From an uncultured Sphingomonadaceae bacterium (lineage in GTDB: Bacteria; Pseudomonadota; Alphaproteobacteria; Sphingomonadales; Sphingomonadaceae): a stretch of DNA of 5,312 bases. The position numbers and the translations under genes were made by a program. Position 1 is the stretch's first letter; the number at the start of each line of letters is the position of its first letter. The stretch covers positions 1 through 5,312 of the forward strand of contig CAMLKX010000137.1 in the NCBI GenBank assembly GCA_946480515.1, written 5' to 3'. The notes under the pieces are model-generated. The model ran no database searches, was not told the origin of the DNA, and saw only the letters and a list, made by a program, of their open reading frames with translations. Shown here piece after piece: positions 1 to 5,312 of the stretch.

Positions 1-915
1 CGCGCCGCTCTTTATACCATCCAAGGAGGATCGGAGCGCGGGATCGCCCAAGCAACCCAGGTGCAAGGCAAGGAACTCAGCTACAATAATCTCAACGACG
101 CCAGCGCCGCGCTGGAGCTTGCCGCCGAGTTTCGCGATGGTCCACCCACGGTCGTGATCGTCAAGCATGCCAACCCATGCGGAGTAGCGAGCGCGTCCTT
201 GCTTAGCGAAGCATGGACCGGAGCCCTACAGTGCGACAGTGTCTCCGCATTCGGGGGAATTGTTGCGGTGAATCGGCCCCTTGATGGCCCAACTGCCGAG
301 TTGATCTGCGAGATTTTCACCGAAGTCGTGGTCGCACCCGATGCCGATGATTCCGCCAGGGCTGCGTTCGCCCGCAAGAAGAACTTGCGGCTGCTGCTGA
401 CCGGCGACCTGCCGGACCCGGACCGCAGGGGCGAAACTCAGGCTGCGATCGCCGGAGGCCTGCTGGTGCAGGACCGGGACAATGGCCGGCTCACACGCGA
501 TATGCTGAAGCTCGTCACGAAGCGAGCGCCCACGGATCGGGAGTTGGACGACTGCCTGTTCGCCTGGACCGTGGCCAAGCACGTGAAGTCGAACGCGATC
601 GTCTACGCCCTTGACGGGATCACTGCCGGAATTGGTGCCGGGCAAATGAACCGCCGCGACAGCTCACGGATCGCAGCTGCGAAGGCACGTGAAGCCGCCG
701 AGTCCTTCGGATGGAGTAAGCCACGCACGGTCGGGTCCTCCGTCGCGTCCGATGCCTTCTTGCCGTTCGCCGACGGGTTGCTCGCAGCGGTCGAAGCTGG
801 AGCCACCGCGGTGATCCAGCCGGGGGGATCGATGCGCGACGAAGAGGTGATCGCTGCGGCCGACTCCGCTGGGATTGCAATGCTGTTCACTGGGATGCGT
901 CACTTCCGCCACTGA
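1..915 (+). CDS. purH: Bifunctional purine biosynthesis protein PurH, 3' part (AICAR transformylase domain); 5' end outside the window
   Basis: The frame is open from the first base and ends at TGA 913-915, giving 304 visible residues. The full family is roughly 520-530 residues, so the N-terminal IMP cyclohydrolase domain lies upstream. The visible part is the AICAR transformylase domain, which formylates AICAR with 10-formyl-tetrahydrofolate in the last steps of cytosolic de novo IMP synthesis. Numbering from the first visible codon, family motifs appear in order: [11 protein letters not shown] (23-33), KHANPCGVA (55-63, with the Lys-His pair that is catalytic in characterised homologues), SAFGGIVA (82-89), KSNAIVYA (196-203), [10 protein letters not shown] (212-221), [10 protein letters not shown] (250-259), QPGGS (273-277) and the typical C-terminus MRHFRH (299-304). 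A GTG at 61 is in frame but falls inside the conserved core, so it is not the start. The gene converges on the flippase with a 4-base gap. No frameshift or missing key residue is visible. Confidence 0.97.
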   Translation, partial: RAALYTIQGGSERGIAQATQVQGKELSYNNLNDASAALELAAEFRDGPPTVVIVKHANPCGVASASLLSEAWTGALQCDSVSAFGGIVAVNRPLDGPTAELICEIFTEVVVAPDADDSARAAFARKKNLRLLLTGDLPDPDRRGETQAAIAGGLLVQDRDNGRLTRDMLKLVTKRAPTDRELDDCLFAWTVAKHVKSNAIVYALDGITAGIGAGQMNRRDSSRIAAAKAREAAESFGWSKPRTVGSSVASDAFLPFADGLLAAVEAGATAVIQPGGSMRDEEVIAAADSAGIAMLFTGMRHFRH

Positions 916-948
916 GAGGTCAGCGGGGCGCGTCTCCGCCAGTGGCGG
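906..948. terminator. Long GC-rich hairpin spanning the convergent purH and flippase 3' ends; possible bidirectional 3'-end element
   Basis: CCGCCACTG (906-914) is perfectly complementary to CAGTGGCGG (940-948). Inside this, GCGGGG (923-928) pairs with CTCCGC (934-939), including one G-T wobble and a 5-base loop. The inner stem abuts the outer one on the 3' side and leaves an 8-base bulge (915-922) on the other. The structure covers the last purH codons and stop, the 4-base gap and the last flippase codons, so it would form in both transcripts. Neither strand has a T-run after the stem, so it is not a canonical intrinsic terminator. It could slow polymerase with Rho, or protect mRNA 3' ends. 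The pairing is seen in the sequence; the function is inferred. Confidence 0.45.
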
Positions 949-2461
949 GGTCAGGCAAGCTGAGTTCCTCAATCTCCGACCGGCGCATCCGGAACAGCTC
1001 GCGATCCTCTTCGCTGAACCCGCGAGTCCACAGCATCAGCCCGAACGCTGCCAGGATTGCCGGAACGCCAACGATCAACTCAGCCCATTCAGGCAGCAGA
1101 ACGGCGAGTTGGCCGATGATCAAAGCCGCGCCAGCCGCCCAAAACAGTTGCCATCGCCAGCCAGACACACTCCCCCCCAGGATCGAGGCCAGCAGTCGTG
1201 ATTTGGCAATGGCGGCGAACGCTAATGCGAGAAGCAACGCCGCCGCTGGACCGACCGCCTGCCACATAACGGGCCATTCCAGCGCCCGCATGATCACAAT
1301 CAGCGCAACGGCCAAAACGATTTCAAGGGCGATCATGGCCAGGCTGAGACACATATTCCGCAATCTTGCGCAATAAATCAGCGCGGCTTCGCTGACCGCA
1401 GCCATGGCCGCTACAACTTCTGCAGCGAGGAGAAAGCCCAGCGCTGCGGTTCCGGCAACGAATTCGGGACCAACCAGGCCCATCACCCCTTCGCCCGGGA
1501 TCCCGAGGGCGAGTGCAACCGCCGCCTGAGCAGCGATGACCCAGAAGCCGACCTGTTTGACCTGACGCGCGACTGAACGTCGATCACCCGCCGCCAGATT
1601 GCGGGAAATCACCGGCCCGAGAATCGGATCGAAACTGCTTTTCAGCTTGGATGGCAGCGACGCTACCTGTTGCGCGATATAGTAGATGCCGACGATCGCA
1701 GGGGAGAAGAAGAGTCCGAGAACCGCGATATCCACGCGGCGTGATCCCCATTCGACGGCGTCGGCCACGGCCACCGGCAAGTTGAGCCGCGCCATTCGCC
1801 ACAATCCTGCCGGGTCAGGCTTCCATCCGTATGGAACGCCATAGCTTCTCATGAATGGGATGGCCGAGGCGATCAGCGCCCCGATCATCGAAAGCACATA
1901 GGCGATGATCAGCCCGTCGCGCTGGGAGATGAACGCCCAGGCGAACGCCGCGATACTGATCGTCCAAGGCTCGACAATGGCACGCGCACGCACGGTTGCT
2001 CCCACGTCATTGCGGTAAGCGAGCGCAGCAAGCATCACGTCCGACCAGGCCAGCGCCAACACAGTGATCGGAAGCAACCATTCCAAGCCATGCCGGGCGC
2101 TGTTCGGGAACATCGCCTGTGGGAAGATCGCGAGCAGAGTCATTCCGATCGCGGAACCGATCGCAGCGACAAGCAATCCGTCCCACACGACGCAGACATG
2201 CGGCTTGTCCGTCAGTGCAAGTTGCTGCGCGAGCCCGCGTTTCAGACCCAGCGTGGCGAGTTGCGCCGCGAATTCGACGATCAGGATCGCATAGGCGAAC
2301 CGCCCCAGCGCGTCGGCACCATAGATGCGGCCGGCGATGAACAGGAACGGCAGCCGAGCAAGCAAACGCAGGACAAAACCGAAGAAGTTGATCCGTCCAC
2401 CGCGCGCCAGGGTTGCAAGGTCAGCCGACGGGGCGGCCGCCTTGCACTGGCCCTCAGTCAA
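920..2461 (-). CDS. Multi-spanning membrane protein of the MOP flippase superfamily (lipopolysaccharide/polysaccharide biosynthesis, Wzx-like)
   Basis: The product is 513 residues if translation starts at the TTG at 2461. Family members move lipid-linked sugars or similar lipids across the inner membrane; the substrate here is unknown. About 12-14 hydrophobic segments are visible, roughly at 24-43, 52-72, 91-113, 127-148, 165-179, 183-203, 245-265, 304-320, 335-360, 372-391, 400-418, 437-456 and 460-478. The first has a family-like pattern (GGRINFFGFVLRLLARLPF, then GRIYGADALGRFAYAI). The middle stretch RRVDIAVLGLFFSPAIVGIYYIAQQVASLP (241-270) resembles the central part of polysaccharide flippases. 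A charged cytoplasmic-looking tail (TRGFSEEDRELFRMRRSEIEEL, from 479) ends the protein. The frame stays open upstream to 2950, but that part overlaps the conserved polA 3' end and is rich in Arg, Gly and Pro, so it is not coding. The TTG overlaps the polA stop, suggesting coupled expression. No glycan-synthesis genes are nearby. Family call is good; exact role is unknown. Confidence 0.85.
   Translation of the reverse strand: MTEGQCKAAAPSADLATLARGGRINFFGFVLRLLARLPFLFIAGRIYGADALGRFAYAILIVEFAAQLATLGLKRGLAQQLALTDKPHVCVVWDGLLVAAIGSAIGMTLLAIFPQAMFPNSARHGLEWLLPITVLALAWSDVMLAALAYRNDVGATVRARAIVEPWTISIAAFAWAFISQRDGLIIAYVLSMIGALIASAIPFMRSYGVPYGWKPDPAGLWRMARLNLPVAVADAVEWGSRRVDIAVLGLFFSPAIVGIYYIAQQVASLPSKLKSSFDPILGPVISRNLAAGDRRSVARQVKQVGFWVIAAQAAVALALGIPGEGVMGLVGPEFVAGTAALGFLLAAEVVAAMAAVSEAALIYCARLRNMCLSLAMIALEIVLAVALIVIMRALEWPVMWQAVGPAAALLLALAFAAIAKSRLLASILGGSVSGWRWQLFWAAGAALIIGQLAVLLPEWAELIVGVPAILAAFGLMLWTRGFSEEDRELFRMRRSEIEELSLPDPATGGDAPR
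1172..1178 (-). repeat. Seven-G homopolymer tract inside the flippase gene
   Basis: The + strand shows seven C, read as seven G in the flippase codons for Leu428-Gly429-Gly430. One extra G would give a frame reading GGECVWLAMATV and ending at a stop near 1089. Loss of one G would give GGVCLAGDGN and a TGA at 1120-1122. Either change would remove the last two predicted membrane segments and the charged tail. The tract is seen directly; any in vivo instability is inference. Confidence 0.6.
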
Positions 2462-2474
2462 TGCGCCTCGCCCC
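2458..2474 (-). promoter_or_regulatory. polA stop / flippase TTG start overlap with weak Shine-Dalgarno-like sequence
   Basis: On the minus strand the polA end reads GAG GCG CAT TGA, and the flippase frame begins with the TTG formed by the last base of CAT and the first two of TGA (2461-2459). GAGG (2469-2466) lies 4 bases before this TTG and GGGG (2474-2471) lies 9 bases before it. There is no ATG or GTG in the flippase frame between the polA stop and the first membrane segment. This favours TTG as the start and reinitiation by ribosomes finishing polA. Confidence 0.6.
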
Positions 2475-5235
2475 AATGCGCGCCCCAGCCGACATCGATG
2501 CCCAAGGGCACCGACAGCTTCAGCGCCGGCTCCGCGGCCGTGGCCATCACTTCCCGAATCACCGCTGCTGCCTGCTCCTCCGTCCCGTGCGGCGCCTCGA
2601 ACACCAGCTCGTCGTGGACCTGCAGCAGCATCTTCACGTCGCCGAGGCCAGCCGTCGCAAGCGCGTCGTCCATGCGCGCCATGGCCCGCTTGATCAGGTC
2701 CGCGCTTGTCCCCTGGATCGGCGCATTGATTGCCGCCCGTTCTGCTCCGGCCCGGACATGCGGCTGACTTGCACGGATATTCGGGAAATGGGTTTTCCGG
2801 CCGAACAGAGTGGTCGTAAAGCCATGTTCCCGAACGGAGGCCAACGTCTCGTCGATATAGTGGCGGATGCCTGGGAAGCGCTCGAAATAGCGGGCGATGA
2901 TCGCCTGCCCTTCCTCGCGACTGACCCCGAGCCGACCAGCGAGGCCCCAAGATGAAATTCCGTAAAGAATGGCGAAGTTCACCGTCTTGGCGCGGGCGCG
3001 CGAATCGCGATCGACATGGCCGAACAGTTCCTCGGCCGTCATCGCGTGGATGTCCGCGCCGGATTCGAACGCCTGCTTGAGCTGCGGCACGTCAGCCATA
3101 TGCGCTGCGATCCGAAGCTCGATCTGGCTGTAGTCGGCGCTCATGAGCACCCGCCCCGGTTCGGCGACGAATGCATCACGGATTTTACGGCCGATTTCCG
3201 TGCGAATGGGGATGTTCTGCAGATTGGGGTCGGTCGAGGACAGGCGTCCGGTCTGCGCTCCGGATAGGCTGAAGCTGGTGTGGACGCGGCCCGTTGCGGG
3301 ATTGATCTGCGTCTGCAGAGCGTCTGTGTAGGTGGATTTCAGCTTGGTCAGCTGGCGCCATTCCAATACCAAGCTGGCGCATTGAACGCCCTCGCCGGCG
3401 AGGCGCTCCAGTTCGTTGACGTCGGTCGAATATTGGCCGCTCTTGCCCTTGCGTCCGCCCTGGAGGCCCAGCCGCTCATAGAGGACCTGGCCAAGCTGCT
3501 GCGGCGAGCCGATGGTGAATGGACCGCAGGCGGCTTCGTAGATCCGCTCTTCGAGGCTCGCGATCTCGGTCGAGAAATCGGATGAGAGCTGGGCGAGATA
3601 GGTGCGGTCGACCTTGATTCCGCGCTGCTCCATACGGCCAATCACGGCGACGAGCGGCCGATCCACCATTTCGTATACGCGGGTGGCCTGCTCAACGGCG
3701 AGGCGCGGCTTCAGACGCCGCCACAGCCGGAGAGTGATATCGGCGTCCTCCGCTGCATATTCGGTCGCCTTATCGAGCGGCACCCGGTCGAAGGTAATCT
3801 GCTTGAGCCCGCTTCCGCACAGGGATTTATAGCTGATGCATTCATGCCCGAAATAGGCCTTCGCCAGCTCGTCCAACCCGTGGCCGCCAAGCCCGCGTCC
3901 GGCATCCAGGTCGAAGCTCATCACCAGCGTGTCGTCGTACGGAGCAAGATCGATCCCGAGGCGCGAGAGGATGACCCAGTCGAATTTCAGATTATGTCCG
4001 ACCTTGAGTACCGACGGATCTTCGAGCAGCGCCCGCAACTTCGCAAGCGCCGCCTCCATCGGCAGCTGCTTGGGGGCATCGCTCAGCAAATCTCCGCCGA
4101 TGTGCGCGAGCGGGATGTAGCAGGCGCGGTTCGGCCCTGTCGCCAGGCTGATCCCGACCAGGCGGGCCACAACGCAGTCGCGGCAATCCGCCTCGGTGTC
4201 GATGGCGACGACGCCTTCCGCACGTGCCTCCGCGATCCAGCGGTCGAGGGCCTCAAGATCGGTCACAGTCTCATAGAGCGTACGGTCGAGCGTGATCGCC
4301 TGCTCCACTGGGCCATTGGGGCCGGGCGCCGCCTTGACGTCAGGTTTGAGCTTGGCACTCGCCGCTCCGCCGGTGAGCCGCGCAAGCATCGTCTTGAAGC
4401 CCTGATCCTCAAGAAACGCCTTGAGCGGCTCTGGCGGAATGCCCTTGAGCTCGAGCTGATCGAGCGGCTCCGGCAGCGGGCTGTCGCAAACCAGCCGCAC
4501 GAGCTCGCGCGACAGGCGCGCGGCGTCGGCATGATCGATCAACGACTGGCGAAGTTTGGGCTTGGTGATGCTTTCCGCATTGGCAAGCACCTCTTCGAGG
4601 GTTCCGAACTGCTGGATCAACTGTGACGCGGTTTTGGGCCCAATACCCGGGACTCCCGGCACATTGTCGACGCTGTCGCCCATCAACGCCAGCACGTCGC
4701 CAACCTTTTCCGGCGGAACTCCGAATTTTTCGAGCACCGCCGGACGATCGATCCGCCGATCATTCATCGTGTCGAGCATGTCGACCCGGTCATCCTCGAT
4801 CAGCTGCATCAGATCCTTGTCGGAGCTGACGATAGTGACTTTCCATCCCGCTTCCGAGGCGACCTTGCAGTAGCAGGCGATAATATCGTCAGCCTCGAGG
4901 CCATCCTCTTCGATGCACGGGATGGAGAAGGCTCGCGTGGCGTCGCGGATCAGCGGAAACTGCGGAATGAGGTCAGCCGGTGGCGGCGGACGGTTGGCCT
5001 TGTACCCGTCATAAAGCTGATTGCGGAAGGTCGACTCCGACTTGTCCAGAATGACCGCCATATGGGTCGGCCCGTCAGCCTGGTTCAGGCCTGCGGCAAG
5101 CTTCCACAGCATGGCGGTGTAGCCATAGACTGCGCCGGCCGGGATGCCGTGGCGATTGGTGAGCGGCGGCAACCGGTGATAGGCCCTAAAAATATAGCTG
5201 GAGCCATCGACGAGATAGAGGTGGGGCTGAGCCAT
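2458..5235 (-). CDS. polA: DNA polymerase I, full length, with 5' nuclease, 3'-5' exonuclease and polymerase domains
   Basis: This cytoplasmic family A polymerase removes RNA primers, fills gaps and serves in excision repair. It has 925 residues, close to the 928 of E. coli. The 5' nuclease/FEN domain (about 1-290) shows LVDGSSYIFRAYH (8-20), YKANRP (78-83), LEADD (113-117), SSDKD (137-141) and GDSVDNVPGVPGIGPKTA (186-203, metal ligands and helix-hairpin-helix). A Lys/Ala/Pro-rich linker (about 290-312) follows. The proofreading domain (about 318-515) keeps Asp346/Glu348 in DTE, Asn415/Asp419 in NLKFD and Tyr493/Asp497 in YAAED, so it should be active. The polymerase domain has TGRLSSTDPNLQNIP (662-676), motif A DYSQIELR (Asp701), motif B with Arg746, Lys750, Phe754 and Tyr758, and motif C VHDE (Asp875, Glu876). 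The start is the ATG at 5235 (MAQPHLYLVDG), which matches the usual family N-terminus. The frame runs on to 5307, but those 24 codons do not look like PolA. An in-frame GTG two codons upstream is an alternative. The Shine-Dalgarno sequence is poor. Confidence 0.98.
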   Translation of the reverse strand: MAQPHLYLVDGSSYIFRAYHRLPPLTNRHGIPAGAVYGYTAMLWKLAAGLNQADGPTHMAVILDKSESTFRNQLYDGYKANRPPPPADLIPQFPLIRDATRAFSIPCIEEDGLEADDIIACYCKVASEAGWKVTIVSSDKDLMQLIEDDRVDMLDTMNDRRIDRPAVLEKFGVPPEKVGDVLALMGDSVDNVPGVPGIGPKTASQLIQQFGTLEEVLANAESITKPKLRQSLIDHADAARLSRELVRLVCDSPLPEPLDQLELKGIPPEPLKAFLEDQGFKTMLARLTGGAASAKLKPDVKAAPGPNGPVEQAITLDRTLYETVTDLEALDRWIAEARAEGVVAIDTEADCRDCVVARLVGISLATGPNRACYIPLAHIGGDLLSDAPKQLPMEAALAKLRALLEDPSVLKVGHNLKFDWVILSRLGIDLAPYDDTLVMSFDLDAGRGLGGHGLDELAKAYFGHECISYKSLCGSGLKQITFDRVPLDKATEYAAEDADITLRLWRRLKPRLAVEQATRVYEMVDRPLVAVIGRMEQRGIKVDRTYLAQLSSDFSTEIASLEERIYEAACGPFTIGSPQQLGQVLYERLGLQGGRKGKSGQYSTDVNELERLAGEGVQCASLVLEWRQLTKLKSTYTDALQTQINPATGRVHTSFSLSGAQTGRLSSTDPNLQNIPIRTEIGRKIRDAFVAEPGRVLMSADYSQIELRIAAHMADVPQLKQAFESGADIHAMTAEELFGHVDRDSRARAKTVNFAILYGISSWGLAGRLGVSREEGQAIIARYFERFPGIRHYIDETLASVREHGFTTTLFGRKTHFPNIRASQPHVRAGAERAAINAPIQGTSADLIKRAMARMDDALATAGLGDVKMLLQVHDELVFEAPHGTEEQAAAVIREVMATAAEPALKLSVPLGIDVGWGAHWGEAH

Positions 5236-5312
5236 CGCCACGCGGTTTAGCAGGGTGATGCCGGGATGCCACCCGTTGCCGCATTGGTGATTTTTGACAA
5301 CTGTCAAAGCGC
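5236..5312 (-). promoter_or_regulatory. polA upstream region (probable leader and part of the promoter)
   Basis: These 77 bases precede the polA ATG and run to the window edge. On the minus strand a perfect -35-like TTGACA (5307-5302) lies inside the dyad described separately. However, no convincing -10 hexamer follows at 16-18 bases, so I cannot place a promoter. A 5-base inverted pair (GGGTG at 5274-5270 with CACCC at 5257-5253 in minus-strand reading) could form a weak leader hairpin upstream of the start. No strong ribosome binding site is seen before the ATG. No separate gene is supported here. Confidence 0.35.
5293..5308. promoter_or_regulatory. 16-bp dyad TTTGACA-N2-TGTCAAA upstream of polA, candidate operator
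   Basis: On the + strand the sequence reads TTTGACAACTGTCAAA: two perfect 7-base arms around a 2-base centre. It lies 58-73 bases upstream of the polA ATG. Each strand carries a TTGACA, so it could be an operator overlapping a -35 element, possibly serving polA and whatever gene lies beyond the window edge. I cannot link it to a named regulator. It does not match the GTTC-N7-GTTC pattern known for alphaproteobacterial LexA. Confidence 0.4.

Noticed and set aside
822..827. Six-G run in purH
   Set aside because: It lies in the conserved Gln-Pro-Gly-Gly motif of an essential biosynthetic enzyme, so codon constraint explains it.
2462..2950. Upstream extension of the flippase reading frame to a 676-residue protein
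   Set aside because: It overlaps the conserved polymerase motifs of polA on the same strand in another frame, and its sequence is Arg/Gly/Pro-rich with no membrane or domain features.
2090..2955. Several overlapping + strand open frames opposite the flippase start and polA end
   Set aside because: Composition is low-complexity Arg/Ala/Pro/Ser, with no family resemblance; these are shadows of the minus-strand genes.
3390..3403. 14-bp perfect palindrome CCTCGCCGGCGAGG inside polA
   Set aside because: It encodes the Leu-Ala-Gly-Glu-Gly stretch of polA, is expected by chance in GC-rich codons, and has no companion copy that I saw in the window.
3844..4626. Long antisense open frame (260 codons) within polA on the + strand
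   Set aside because: It mirrors polA codon structure in a GC-rich gene, has no recognisable domain, and the sense strand is clearly coding.
5253..5274. Inverted pair GGGTG/CACCC in the polA leader
   Set aside because: Only 5 base pairs plus a possible wobble with a 12-base loop; too weak to call a regulatory RNA structure.
5236..5307. N-terminal extension of PolA by 24 residues from a TTG at 5307
   Set aside because: The added residues do not resemble PolA, the TTG sits inside the dyad, and the ATG at 5235 matches the usual family start.

Overview
The window looks like ordinary housekeeping chromosome from a GC-rich alphaproteobacterium. The wording of the PolA N-terminus (LVDGSSYIFRAYHRLPPLTN, then GAVYGYT.MLWKL) and the pairing of polA with a polysaccharide-type flippase recall Sphingomonadales. 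That placement rests on remembered family wording, not on a search. Codon use looks uniform, and I see no mobile element, tRNA, rRNA, CRISPR array or sign of recent transfer.

Layout. Positions 1-915 (+) hold the 3' part of purH, covering the AICAR transformylase half of the bifunctional purine biosynthesis enzyme; its 5' part lies before the window. Only four bases later, on the opposite strand, the stop codon of a multi-spanning membrane protein of the MOP flippase type is reached (920-2461, -). That gene lies directly downstream of polA (2458-5235, -), which encodes a full-length DNA polymerase I with all three enzymatic domains. The last 77 bases (5236-5312) are the polA upstream region and include a neat 16-bp dyad.

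How the genes relate. polA and the flippase form a two-gene unit on the minus strand. The flippase appears to start at a TTG overlapping the polA stop codon, so its translation is probably coupled to that of polA. purH converges on this unit from the other side. The two facing 3' ends share a long GC-rich hairpin (906-948) built mostly from coding sequence. The three products act in separate processes (purine synthesis, envelope glycan or lipid export, DNA repair and Okazaki-fragment processing), so adjacency gives no evidence of a common pathway.

I do not see a clearly new biological system. The points most worth checking are the shared hairpin between the convergent genes, the 7-G tract in the flippase where a one-base slip in either direction truncates the protein, the TTG/TGA coupling to polA, and the dyad upstream of polA.
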